Below, in pieces: positions 56,589-64,000 of a stretch of DNA of 64,000 nucleotides (within the stretch, counting starts at the first letter, position 1; each line of letters begins with the position of its first letter). Both the position numbers and the translations under genes were made by a program. The notes beneath the pieces are model-generated. The model saw only the letters and a program-made list of their open reading frames with translations. It had not been told where the DNA came from and made no database searches. Source of the DNA: Acinetobacter silvestris (GTDB taxonomy: Bacteria > Pseudomonadota > Gammaproteobacteria > Pseudomonadales > Moraxellaceae); the NCBI RefSeq assembly GCF_002135235.1, contig NZ_NEGB01000002.1, forward strand, positions 372,001-436,000, in the 5' to 3' direction.

Positions 56589-57273
56589 TATGACTCGACT
56601 CTACCGCATCAGGATCAATAGCCACGGGTGTTTGTACATCTGTTTGAGTACCACCTACAACAGGTGTCGTAAATGACGAAGCTTGTGCTAAGCGGCTCGG
56701 TTGGTCAATATTATCAATCAACGTCACGATTTTAGTTACATTGCCGACTTTTTGTAAAACATCATTTAAATCGGTAATTTCAGGATTATTTAAGCGACCC
56801 AATACATATAAAACACCATCTTCAGTATGAATCATGACTTTATTATCTGAAACAACAGGTGCTTTCATAATTAAACCACGCGTATTTGCCGTAGTTGTCG
56901 CATCTTGCATAATGCTGCTGTAGCTAATTTGATTCCCAACTGTAATATAATTATGTACCGCCTTAACATCACTCATGGAGCGCACATTATCTTCAGCTAA
57001 TTGTTTCAAATGTACATCAGGGACTTGACCTGTTAATAAAACATTACTATGAAAGCTATTAATGTTGACACGAGATTGTTTAAAACGACTATCTAATTTA
57101 TATAAATTAATTTTTGCAGTTCTTTCAATAGAAGAATCAATAAAAACTTGTCCTAAAGACCGTACACCACTTTCAGTGCCTACAGGTGCTGTACCCGTTC
57201 CACCTGAAATAAAACTTGCGCAACCAGATAGACTCGCAACACAAAGCATCGTTAAAACAATACGGTTAAACAC
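56578..57273 (-). CDS. dolP: DolP/YraP-like BON-domain lipoprotein
   Basis: 231 residues. Lipoprotein signal peptide with lipobox SLSGC (Cys18). Two BON domains are seen: about 45-118 (INLYKLDSRFKQ...VNSFHSNVLLTGQVP...VHNYITVG) and about 120-190 (VSDNKVMIHTEDGVLYVLGRLN...KVGNVTKIVTLID). DolP (dual-BON) in E. coli binds anionic phospholipids at division sites and supports outer-membrane integrity. A Gln/Thr-rich tail of about 40 residues follows. It belongs to the rsmI|lpoA-yraN-dolP neighbourhood; diaA (yraO), which E. coli has between, is missing. Confidence 0.85.
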   Translation of the reverse strand: MFNRIVLTMLCVASLSGCASFISGGTGTAPVGTESGVRSLGQVFIDSSIERTAKINLYKLDSRFKQSRVNINSFHSNVLLTGQVPDVHLKQLAEDNVRSMSDVKAVHNYITVGNQISYSSIMQDATTTANTRGLIMKAPVVSDNKVMIHTEDGVLYVLGRLNNPEITDLNDVLQKVGNVTKIVTLIDNIDQPSRLAQASSFTTPVVGGTQTDVQTPVAIDPDAVESSHNVQ

Positions 57274-57336
57274 TCCGCAAAACTCCTTATTGAATACAAT
57301 AGTTCTATAATTTTTAAACTGCTGCGTAAATTATAT

Positions 57337-57774
57337 TCACAGATTAATTAAGTCTGCATCTAAAGTAAATGCATTTTCAATCCATTGAGAATCATATGAG
57401 TATTTTGAAAAATCTTGCTGTATATTTTTTGCAAATACTTGATGAAAATCAAAACAAAAAACATCAAAACGATAATAAAAATCATGAAATTCAGGATTTT
57501 TTTCGATAAAATACAATGCTGTCTTAAATATTTTTAATTGTTTAGAAGATGTAACCATCTCAATCGCCTGTCCTCGTTCGGTGATTGAACGTGCTTTGAC
57601 TTCGACAAATATCAACTCTTGCCCTTTTTGAGCCAGAATATCTATTTCTCCAAAACGACTGTGGAAATTCTGCTGAACAATGCGATAAGCCTCTTGTTCA
57701 AGCATCCGCACCGCTTCGAGTTCAGCCCATTGCCCGAGTGGTTTTGCTTGATTTTTTGTTTTATTTAGCGCCAT
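57337..57774 (-). CDS. yraN: YraN family (UPF0102) nuclease-like protein
   Basis: 145 residues. The endonuclease-like core is visible: [46 protein letters not shown] (the restriction-fold D...ExK motif). Members look like PD-(D/E)xK nucleases; the physiological function is unsettled. The stop of the lpoA-like gene directly abuts its ATG (TAA ATG), so they are translated together. Confidence 0.9.
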   Translation of the reverse strand: MALNKTKNQAKPLGQWAELEAVRMLEQEAYRIVQQNFHSRFGEIDILAQKGQELIFVEVKARSITERGQAIEMVTSSKQLKIFKTALYFIEKNPEFHDFYYRFDVFCFDFHQVFAKNIQQDFSKYSYDSQWIENAFTLDADLINL

Positions 57775-58725
57775 TTATAAAAAATCTAATCCTTTTTTCG
57801 TATTTTCAAAACACTGCGGCGTTCGTTCCACCCGATGACTCAATATTTTAATCTGCCCAGTCCGACCACTAAAGCTGAGATTTTTCACTTTAGGATTCAC
57901 CATAAATTGCTCTGCAATATGCCATGCATCCCCGCCAAATGCGATTAATCGCTGATAAGGCAATGTCGTGGGATTGTGTTTGTATGCCTGAATCACATCA
58001 TCCCATTTTGCATTATATACTGCTGGCACATCACAAAACTTAATCCCGAGAGGGAGTGGCTGACTATCTTCAACGGCCATTGCTGCCGTGTAAATATGCT
58101 GTTTGGGTAATGCTTTCACACTATTCAGCCATTGATTACTCCCTAAAAATAGTAAGCCCTGATGGATTTCCATTTTTTTGGGAATTACATCTATAAATTC
58201 AATGTTTGCTGCATATTTTTTGTGTAATGCATTCAAAAAGCTTAAAGAATCTGTTTCCGTACCTGGCTGACGTAGAATATAAATTTGATCAATCGCATCT
58301 TTTTCTAAATTATTAATCAATGCTAATGAATCATCCTCTTTAGACAAACTATATTGCCATACATTCTGATGCTGTTTACTAACTTCATTCAAGGCTAAAA
58401 CAGGAATTTGAGGATTTTCCTGAATCAGGGCTTCTACCTCTGTACGTGCCAAAGGACCTATAATCAACTGAGTTTTTTGACTGATATTCTGCTTTAAAAT
58501 ATTTTTGATACTTTTTTGATCTGAGTTTACAAATTTAAGCGGGATATTTGCATTCGAAGATTGATAAGCACTCATAATCCCCTGCTTAATGCTTAATCCA
58601 GCTCGCGCCATTGGTCCAGATTCAGGTAAAATAACCAAGACCTCTGCTTGAATACTCGTGGTTACGCTTAAAAGCAAAAAAACGAGCCATTTCTTTTTAC
58701 CACTTAACCTTATTCTTTTGATCAT
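57775..58725 (-). CDS. LpoA-like protein (C-terminal type), exported, not a lipoprotein
   Basis: 316 residues. In position it is LpoA (penicillin-binding protein activator): divergent from rsmI and upstream of yraN. Its periplasmic-binding-protein-like fold (VLVILPESGPMARAG, QLIIGPLARTEVEAL, YILRQPG, AFGGDAWHIAEQF) corresponds to the C-terminal domain of E. coli LpoA. The N-terminal TPR-like domain is absent, and the signal peptide ends SIQA|EV with no lipobox Cys. So it should be a soluble periplasmic protein or held by some other means, unlike E. coli LpoA (678 residues, outer-membrane lipoprotein). Whether it still activates PBP1a is unknown. Confidence 0.8.
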   Translation of the reverse strand: MIKRIRLSGKKKWLVFLLLSVTTSIQAEVLVILPESGPMARAGLSIKQGIMSAYQSSNANIPLKFVNSDQKSIKNILKQNISQKTQLIIGPLARTEVEALIQENPQIPVLALNEVSKQHQNVWQYSLSKEDDSLALINNLEKDAIDQIYILRQPGTETDSLSFLNALHKKYAANIEFIDVIPKKMEIHQGLLFLGSNQWLNSVKALPKQHIYTAAMAVEDSQPLPLGIKFCDVPAVYNAKWDDVIQAYKHNPTTLPYQRLIAFGGDAWHIAEQFMVNPKVKNLSFSGRTGQIKILSHRVERTPQCFENTKKGLDFL

Positions 58726-58736
58726 GGAGAACCCCT

Positions 58737-59579
58737 ATGAGTGCTCAATTATTTGTCGTAGCGACCCCAATTGGGCACTTAGATGATATGACTTTTCGTG
58801 CTATTGAAGTTTTAAAGTCTGTCTCTATTATTGCGGCAGAGGACACACGCCAATCTGCTCAGTTATTAAAGCATCATAATATATCAACTCCACTCACCGC
58901 GTGCCATGATCACAATGAAAGTAACAAAATTGATATACTTATCGAAAAATTAAAAAATGGCGACAGCATTGCACTAGTCAGCGATGCAGGAACACCATTG
59001 ATTAGCGACCCAGGCTTTAAATTTGTTCGTGCTGCACAAGAACATGGTATCCGTGTCATTCCTGTTCCTGGTGCATGCGCAGCCATTGCGGCGTTAAGTG
59101 CTGTAGGTTTACCCAGTGACCGATTCAGCTTCGAAGGTTTTTTACCCTCTAAGCAATCACAACGCCTGCTACAATTGGAAAAACTCAAACACGAAACGCA
59201 AACCCTAATCATTTACGAAGCGCCTCATCGTATTTTGGACAGTGTCAAAGATATGGTCAGTGTTTTTGGTGCAGATCGTCCTGTTGGCTTTGCCCGTGAA
59301 ATTACTAAAACCTTTGAAACCATCAAAAAAATGACGCTCGCAGAATTGGTTATATTCATTGAAAGTGATCGCAATCAACAGAAAGGGGAAATTGTCTTGG
59401 TGGTTGGTGGCGCAACTGAAGAAAAAGATTTAGATCAGGAAAAACTCGATAAATTATTGTTACGTTTACTAGAAGATTTATCGGTTAAAGCGGCATCACA
59501 AATGGCAGCAGATTTATTCAATATTAAAAAGAAAGTAGCTTATCAACGTGCTTTAGAACTTACTCAAAAAGACGATTAA
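58737..59579 (+). CDS. rsmI: 16S rRNA 2'-O-ribose C1402 methyltransferase RsmI
   Basis: 280 residues (E. coli YraL 286). SAM-dependent methylase of the tetrapyrrole-methylase-like fold: FVVATPIGHLDDMTFRAI at the N-terminus, AAEDTRQSAQLLKHH, LVSDAGTPLISDPGF and IPVPGACAAIAALSAVGLP, FEGFLPSK, then YEAPHRILDS. It makes the 2'-O-methyl of Cm1402 in 16S rRNA. Its GGAG Shine-Dalgarno overlaps the 11-bp gap to the divergent LpoA-like gene, a compact 5'-5' arrangement. A hairpin follows 60 bases after the stop. Confidence 0.95.
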   Translation: MSAQLFVVATPIGHLDDMTFRAIEVLKSVSIIAAEDTRQSAQLLKHHNISTPLTACHDHNESNKIDILIEKLKNGDSIALVSDAGTPLISDPGFKFVRAAQEHGIRVIPVPGACAAIAALSAVGLPSDRFSFEGFLPSKQSQRLLQLEKLKHETQTLIIYEAPHRILDSVKDMVSVFGADRPVGFAREITKTFETIKKMTLAELVIFIESDRNQQKGEIVLVVGGATEEKDLDQEKLDKLLLRLLEDLSVKAASQMAADLFNIKKKVAYQRALELTQKDD

Positions 59580-59640
59580 AATTCTCTAAATATACATTTA
59601 TCAGTTTATTTCCACAAATCGACTGATCGATAGACTTTTT

Positions 59641-59694
59641 GCATAAAGCCTTTTTATTTATCCTTAAAGGAGAAAAATAAAGAGGCTTTTATGC
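59641..59694 (+). terminator. Long imperfect hairpin after rsmI
   Basis: GCATAAAGCCT (59641-59651) pairs with the opposite arm near 59683-59694 (one bulge), with AT-rich inner pairs. It can end the rsmI transcript and perhaps the facing GST gene. Confidence 0.6.
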
Positions 59695-59735
59695 TTATTA
59701 GATGTCTAATTAAATTGATTCACAGCAATGCGCTA

Positions 59736-60359
59736 TTAATTCTGCCCATTATTCCCCCAACGCAGATATGCCTGACGTTGGCTGAGTAAATTATAATAAT
59801 TTTGTACATGTTCTAAATGAGGATGTTCAAAGGGTGTCAGCATCCAGCGTTGAACAGATAAGCCTATAGGAATATCTGCAAGCGTAAACTCCAGCCCTGT
59901 TACGAAGGCTTGAGTCTTTGCCAATTGAGCATCTAAAATTTCCATGGTTTTCGTCCATGTTTGAATACTTTTTTCGACCAAAGCCTGATCTTGATGCAAA
60001 GGCGAATGACGTACCAAATGCATCACGGCATAGGTCCAACTATTGTTGAGTTCAATTCCTTGCCAATCAATCCATTGATCAATGAGTGCTCTTTGCTGTG
60101 GATGCTGTGAATATAAGATGCGTCCATGATATTGATTCGCCAAATATCGAATAATGCTATTAGATTGCCAAAGCACAAAGTCCTGATCAATCAAAACAGG
60201 AATCGTCGCATTCGGATTCAAATTAATAAATTCAGGTAACTGAGGCGAGTGAAAACCTCTTCCCCAATCTTCACGCTCATAGTTCAGATTCAACTCATCA
60301 CATAACCAAAGTACTTTTCTAACATTGATTGAATCAGTACGCCCTAAAATTTTAAGCAT
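59736..60359 (-). CDS. Glutathione S-transferase family protein
   Basis: 207 residues, the usual GST length. N-terminal thioredoxin-fold domain (1-80: MLKILGRTDSINVRKVLWLCDELNL, NATIPVLIDQDFVLWQSNSIIRYLA) with the Pro cis-loop TIPVL and the SNAI-like QSNSI that hold glutathione. The C-terminal helical domain (about 90-200) carries the N-cap FTLADIPIGL. Ser at the N-terminal helix (DSINV) could be the catalytic hydroxyl. Substrate unknown. Nothing links it to its neighbours. Intact, unlike the relic at 40880-41352. Confidence 0.85.
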   Translation of the reverse strand: MLKILGRTDSINVRKVLWLCDELNLNYEREDWGRGFHSPQLPEFINLNPNATIPVLIDQDFVLWQSNSIIRYLANQYHGRILYSQHPQQRALIDQWIDWQGIELNNSWTYAVMHLVRHSPLHQDQALVEKSIQTWTKTMEILDAQLAKTQAFVTGLEFTLADIPIGLSVQRWMLTPFEHPHLEHVQNYYNLLSQRQAYLRWGNNGQN

Positions 60360-60383
60360 TGGTCATCCTATTTGCATCATCCA

Positions 60384-60415
60384 ATAAAAAGCATCACGCT
60401 TGTGATGCTTTTTAT
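60384..60415. terminator. Terminator after the SutA-like gene
   Basis: A perfect 14-bp stem (60384-60397 with 60402-60415) flanked by A-run and T-run, just past the stop at 60418 on the minus strand and 25 bp before the GST gene start. Confidence 0.9.
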
Positions 60416-60417
60416 GA

Positions 60418-60669
60418 TCAATCTTTTGCAGATTCATCCGGTGGAACTTCTTTAATGATGCCACCACGTGCCAAAAAGGCCGCAACTTCATCTTCTAAAG
60501 CTTCACGCTGTCTTTTTTTAGCAGTCACAGTTAATGTTTCTGCTTCTGCTAAATCTGCATCTGATACAGTTGAATCACTTGTCGCTGCACCTTTTTCAGC
60601 TGCTTGCGCTTCATCATCATCTACCGCATTGTCTTCAGTATTATCATCATAATCGTTTGAATCTGTCAT
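60418..60669 (-). CDS. SutA-like acidic RNA-polymerase-binding protein
   Basis: 83 residues, about a quarter Asp/Glu, with an acidic disordered start (SNDYDDNTEDNAVDDDEAQ). The C-terminal part TAKKRQREALEDEVAAFLARGGIIKEVPP resembles the conserved core of Pseudomonas SutA, where a basic-acidic helix is followed by FLSRGGKVQEI. SutA binds RNA polymerase and alters transcription initiation in slow growth. Here the length, acidic tail and FLARGG match, so I propose a SutA relative; confidence is moderate as the comparison is by memory. GGGGAA precedes the ATG. Single gene with its own terminator. Confidence 0.6.
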   Translation of the reverse strand: MTDSNDYDDNTEDNAVDDDEAQAAEKGAATSDSTVSDADLAEAETLTVTAKKRQREALEDEVAAFLARGGIIKEVPPDESAKD

Positions 60670-60796
60670 CTTTAGTTCCCCATTCGTGACGTCAAGTTAC
60701 CATCCCAATAATGGTGATGTTTTACCGAGAAATGTACCAAGCTCTGCTCAATTCTTCTAGAGGTTAATCCTAAAAAAATGTACCTTTTTTAATCAA

Positions 60797-60833
60797 AATG
60801 GTTAATTTATATAAATGAATGGTTAATTTATAT
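60797..60833. repeat. 16-bp direct repeat with 21-bp period
   Basis: AATGGTTAATTTATAT occurs at 60797-60812 and again at 60818-60833. The 21-base spacing puts both copies on the same face of the helix. They lie just past the end of the UbiI-like gene and about 130 bp upstream of the SutA-like start. Confidence 0.7.
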
Positions 60834-60845
60834 CTCTTTAGCAAA

Positions 60846-62099
60846 TTAGACTGCATAACGTGTAGCTTTTAATGTATTAAAACCATTTGCCTGTGCCATA
60901 AAACGATCTTTCAGTAGGGTCTGCTGTTCGACTTGTTTTAAAGCAAAATTTCTTGCCCAAACCAATGGAAATACTTCCGCACTTTCAATCCATCCAATGA
61001 CTGACATCGCGTGCATCATTGCCTCATTTTGACCTTTTCGAGTATGTTCATAGCGTTTCAATGTCTGTTCATGCGCCCAAACACCCCGCTTTTGATCATG
61101 CAATAAAACATCACAGAGTACCGCAGCATCTAAACAACCAATATTGACACCTTGTCCCGCTAAGGGGTGAATCACATGTGCCGCATCACCAATCAGTGCT
61201 AAACCCTCTTTGACGTAATATTTTGCAGCACGGGCTTTTAAGGGAAATTTCGCGCGTGGGGTTGCTTCAAGCACTTCACCTAACATATGATGACTTTCAC
61301 GGGTTAGTAATTGTGTAAACTCTTTATTATCCAGTGCCGCATATTCATCTGCATAATCATCGGGCAAAGTCCAAACAATAGAAATCCAATGCTGATCTTG
61401 CTCAACATTTAAACTTGCCATCGGTAAAAAAGCTAAAGGCCCAGTCGGTAAAAAAATCTGACGCGCGACATATTGATGCGGTTGTGCCGTTCGAATTGCA
61501 CAGGTTAGACCTGCTTGCTGATAATCTAAAACATCTAAATCAATCAAAGCTTGCTCACGGACAAAAGAGTTTGCACCATCTGCACCAATCAGCAATTTGG
61601 TGTTCAATTGAGTTCCATCTGCGAGTTGAATAATCCAACACCCCACACCTCGCTCAACGCGTACCACTTTGACTTGAGTACGGTAATCTTGTAGTTGTTC
61701 CAGCATTTTTTGTTGAATCGCTAAATTCAATACACTAGGTTCAACCATGGAACCCAAACTTTGTTCAACCGATGGAAATTTTTCTGATGATTGCCCAAAA
61801 TTAATTTCACCGTAGCCATTTTTATTCCAAACTTGCATACCGGTATAGGGCATCTGACGAGCAATCTTTTCCCAAGCATGTACCGTTTTAAGCAAATGAA
61901 TCGTGGCCTGACTCAAGGCTAAAACTCGGGGATTTTCCACAGCTAAAACCTGCTGTTCATCTAAAATAGGGGCAGCATCCAGTACCGTTGCTTGCACTCC
62001 ACCCTGTGCTAAAAGTAATGCAGTTAGCCCACCCACTAAGCCACCACCCACAATCACCACATCCAAAATACCTGTTTCAGCTCGATTCACTTGGCTCAT
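60846..62099 (-). CDS. UbiI/UbiF-type FAD-dependent ubiquinone hydroxylase
   Basis: 417 residues. Class A flavin monooxygenase: N-terminal VVIVGGGLVGGLTALLLAQGG (GxGxxG for FAD), then RVLALSQATIHLL, MQVWNKNGYGEINF, LLIGADGANSFVREQ (DG motif) and ALIGDAAHVIHPLAGQGVNIG. VENPRVLALSQA and the MQVW(N/D) segment are nearer the VisC/UbiI and UbiF type than UbiH. These proteins add hydroxyl groups to the ubiquinone ring. The start codon overlaps the stop of the preceding hydroxylase gene by 4 bp (ATGA). Exact ring position (C5 or C6) not decidable by eye. Confidence 0.85.
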   Translation of the reverse strand: MSQVNRAETGILDVVIVGGGLVGGLTALLLAQGGVQATVLDAAPILDEQQVLAVENPRVLALSQATIHLLKTVHAWEKIARQMPYTGMQVWNKNGYGEINFGQSSEKFPSVEQSLGSMVEPSVLNLAIQQKMLEQLQDYRTQVKVVRVERGVGCWIIQLADGTQLNTKLLIGADGANSFVREQALIDLDVLDYQQAGLTCAIRTAQPHQYVARQIFLPTGPLAFLPMASLNVEQDQHWISIVWTLPDDYADEYAALDNKEFTQLLTRESHHMLGEVLEATPRAKFPLKARAAKYYVKEGLALIGDAAHVIHPLAGQGVNIGCLDAAVLCDVLLHDQKRGVWAHEQTLKRYEHTRKGQNEAMMHAMSVIGWIESAEVFPLVWARNFALKQVEQQTLLKDRFMAQANGFNTLKATRYAV

Positions 62100-63307
62100 G
62101 CTTTTAACCCCATTGCATAATTGGCAACCACAGGCTTAATCCCGGGAATCACTTCAAAAGCCACTAGACCAGTATTTCGAATCAGCTTTAATAATGGATT
62201 TTGATTGCTAAAACCACGGACTACGGCATCACAAAATTTAATGACGCGTTGCTGATCACTTAAACGTGCTTGCTCATAGGCTTTCAACATTTCAGGCTGA
62301 CCAATATCATCCGATTCAGACAATTGCTCTTGCATAAAGCGCACCAAGACATCAGCATCACGTAAGCATAGATTAAAGCCCTGACCTGCAACAGGATGAA
62401 TCGTATGTGCTGCATTTCCCATCAGGATGACACGCCCCACGGCTTGTTTCTCTGCCAGTACTTGTGACAATGGAAAACTAAAGCGTTTACCAGTTTTAAT
62501 GAATTTTCCAGCACGATCGCCATAAGTTTGTTGTAAGGCATCTAAGAAATGTTGATCATTTTCTTCACCTAACCACTCATGCTCAGTGCCTTTCTTCACA
62601 GGCCAAACCACTGAACGACGGCATTCACCTGGAAGTGGCAACAATGCTAAAGGACCCAGTGGACTAAAACGCTCAAACCCCACCTGTCTATGCGGTTTAG
62701 AAGTTTGTACAGCGGTCACGATTGCAACTTGATCATAATCATGTATATTCACACCTACACCCAAAGCTTGACGACAGAATGAATCTCGGCCATCTGCTGC
62801 AATCACTAATTTGGATTTTAATGGATGAATGAACTCGCCCTCACGTGTTGCTTCGATATAGACATATTCAGCATCTTGCTTAAGTGAGGTCACATGCACA
62901 CCATCAATCAGCTCAATCAAGGGCTGCTGACGAACTTGTGTTAATAAAACCCGTCCTAACCATGCATTTTCAATCACTTGACCAAAACTTTCGACTTTTT
63001 CTTGTTCTGCTAATAAACGCGCCTTACCAAAACTGCCTTGCTCAGTAATATGCACTTCTAAAATAGGAGTCGCATATTCTTGCAATACACTCCAAAGACC
63101 AAGCTTTTGATAAATTTGCACACTGCGTCGGGACAATGCCGTATTTCGTGCATCGAAACTAGAATGATAAGGTGCAAGATGAGCATCATCATAATTTGGA
63201 TATTTAACCGCTTCTAAAAGTTTTACCCCAATATTTGCTTTCGCTAACATCAAAGCCAAACTTAAACCGACCATTCCACCGCCAACGATGATGACTTCTT
63301 GTTGCAT
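62096..63307 (-). CDS. ubiH: UbiH-type FAD-dependent ubiquinone hydroxylase
   Basis: 403 residues from the ATG at 63305-63307 (MQQEVIIVGGGMVG); upstream in-frame codons add eight residues, but this start fits the family. FAD site VIIVGGGMVGLSLALMLAKA, then SFDARNTALSRRSVQIYQKLGLW, the UbiH-like stretch, VIAADGRDSFCR and VILMGNAAHTIHPVAGQGFNL with GN in place of GD as often found in UbiH. It hydroxylates C1 of the ubiquinone ring (2-octaprenyl-6-methoxyphenol step). Forms an operon with the following UbiI/UbiF-type gene by a 4-bp overlap. Confidence 0.88.
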   Translation of the reverse strand: MQQEVIIVGGGMVGLSLALMLAKANIGVKLLEAVKYPNYDDAHLAPYHSSFDARNTALSRRSVQIYQKLGLWSVLQEYATPILEVHITEQGSFGKARLLAEQEKVESFGQVIENAWLGRVLLTQVRQQPLIELIDGVHVTSLKQDAEYVYIEATREGEFIHPLKSKLVIAADGRDSFCRQALGVGVNIHDYDQVAIVTAVQTSKPHRQVGFERFSPLGPLALLPLPGECRRSVVWPVKKGTEHEWLGEENDQHFLDALQQTYGDRAGKFIKTGKRFSFPLSQVLAEKQAVGRVILMGNAAHTIHPVAGQGFNLCLRDADVLVRFMQEQLSESDDIGQPEMLKAYEQARLSDQQRVIKFCDAVVRGFSNQNPLLKLIRNTGLVAFEVIPGIKPVVANYAMGLKA

Positions 63308-63699
63308 GCCTTGATCCTTTCTATACATCATTCAGCTTGCTGAATACTTATAATCTTGATTAATTTTATATTACATCAAGGTCGATGATTTTTATATTGA
63401 AATAGTTCATTGTGTTTATTCTTGTTGTACCGATACTTCGCCCTAAGATACCAAAAGTCATTTATTTCTAAAAATTTTAATCAAATGATGAAGAGCACTT
63501 CTTAGTTTAACTCATTAAATTTTGGAACATGGCTAAAAATTTCTACATAAAATGTGAAAAATAAATATAAAAGCCCAACTACCAATGATTAGACCCCGAT
63601 AAAATTATAAGAAATTGATTTTAAAATAATAAAAAATATTTCACTTAAGGTATATTATGTTAATTTTAGACAAATTAAACATTAGAGGGCGAATAAAGC
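63308..63699. other. Intergenic region upstream of ubiH
   Basis: Very AT-rich. It must contain the ubiH promoter on the minus strand; on the plus strand it leads to the accessory-looking genes. No recognisable gene, hairpin or repeat of note. Confidence 0.4.
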
Positions 63700-63771
63700 A
63701 TGAGAGAGTCGTCAGAAGAAAATTATCTTAAAAACGCATTAGATACTAAGCCGAATGTAATACATATCTAG
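63700..63771 (+). other. Possible 23-codon ORF
   Basis: ATG at 63700 to TAG at 63769-63771: 23 residues starting MRESSEENYL. AGAGGGCG lies 9-16 bases upstream as a Shine-Dalgarno. Too short to identify; it may be a leader peptide or the broken start of a gene resembling the one that follows. No similarity claimed. Confidence 0.25.
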
Positions 63772-63789
63772 GATTACTAGGGCAATAAT

Positions 63790-64000
63790 ATGAATACTGA
63801 TACATTATTAAAACAAATAGAGCTGACATTTAAGAATGTTACTCTAGGTGATGACTATACCCTTCTTGAAGAAGATTTTGCAGATACAAGCTACTTAAGA
63901 AGGTATCCTCATCAATATCCCTACGATGCACATAGTGAAGGTTATTTTTCAAAAAATAATTTATTTAATGAAATAAAAAGTAGTGCTTTATTATTAGGAG
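63790..64000 (+). CDS. Unrecognised protein, 5' part, runs off the window
   Basis: 70 codons are visible (MNTDTLLKQIEL...SSALLLG), open to the window end. It is acidic, with no signal peptide or membrane segment, and has two adjacent rare Arg codons (AGA AGG) in YLRRYP. The upstream ribosome-binding site is weak. An isolated small gene with such composition beside the core ubiH operon suggests a recently acquired or fast-evolving gene. I do not recognise the family. Confidence 0.55.
   Translation, partial: MNTDTLLKQIELTFKNVTLGDDYTLLEEDFADTSYLRRYPHQYPYDAHSEGYFSKNNLFNEIKSSALLLG

Noticed and set aside
60359..60652. Plus-strand open frame opposite the SutA-like gene
   Set aside because: It is a Ser/Ala-rich mirror of the acidic protein and crosses the terminator; the minus-strand gene has a good ribosome-binding site and known-looking core.

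Overview
The window reads as a chromosomal segment of an Acinetobacter species (Moraxellaceae). It is AT-rich. It carries a tandem pair of CSLREA/GlyGly-CTERM 'rhombotarget' surface proteins, an RNase HI/DNA polymerase III epsilon fusion, a single LolC/E-type gene beside lolD, a ComEC competence channel, a SutA-like acidic protein, and the arrangements hda-perM | purM-purN and rnhA/dnaQ-fimL-nudC. There is no integrase, transposase, phage gene or CRISPR array. Most of the window is conserved core genome; the right edge (after about 63.6 kb) looks accessory.

Layout. 1-0.85 kb: 5' part of ahpF (peroxide detoxification). 1.3-4.2 kb: a minus-strand operon of two TelA-like proteins (one previously easy to miss because it is diverged) and a four-helix membrane protein. 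4.3-8.6 kb: two rhombotarget-type secreted proteins. 8.7-12.5 kb: hda and an AI-2E family permease, divergent from purM-purN (purine synthesis). 12.6-15.8 kb: sthA, lipA and a carboxymuconolactone decarboxylase-like protein. 15.9-18.7 kb: periplasmic M20 amidohydrolase, Sel1-repeat protein, C39-like protein. 18.8-22.2 kb: an SAH riboswitch with ahcY, then metF and rsmE. 22.6-26.2 kb: maeB and cca. 26.4-35.8 kb: hydrolase, sppA, LpxL/M-type acyltransferase, comEC, lolD-lolC/E, PilZ protein, EamA transporter, YaiI. 36.2-41.4 kb: two closely similar amino-acid permeases interleaved with three identical tRNA-Glu(UUC) genes, a hydrolase and a broken glutathione transferase. 41.4-48.2 kb: old-yellow-enzyme-type oxidoreductase and the yejABEF peptide importer. 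48.3-55.7 kb: a LysM-rich MltD-type lytic transglycosylase, rnhA-dnaQ fusion, fimL-like gene, nudC. 55.7-59.6 kb: esterase, dolP-like, yraN, a short LpoA-like protein, rsmI. 59.7-63.3 kb: GST, SutA-like protein, two ubiquinone hydroxylases. 63.7-64 kb: an unrecognised, rare-codon-containing gene that runs off the window.

How the genes work together. The ahcY-metF block handles S-adenosylhomocysteine recycling and one-carbon supply for methionine, and its leader RNA can be folded into a complete SAH riboswitch. The lolCD, LpxL/M-type, dolP, lpoA-like and mltD genes all serve the cell envelope. maeB and sthA influence NADPH supply. Transcription units are separated by many clear hairpin terminators. 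Two divergent pairs (lpoA/rsmI and lolC/PilZ) have start codons only 11 and 23 bp apart. No wholly new defence or mobile system was found; the most promising leads are the TelA-paralogue operon, the riboswitch, the cca ribosome-binding site buried in a terminator stem, and the partial gene at the right edge.
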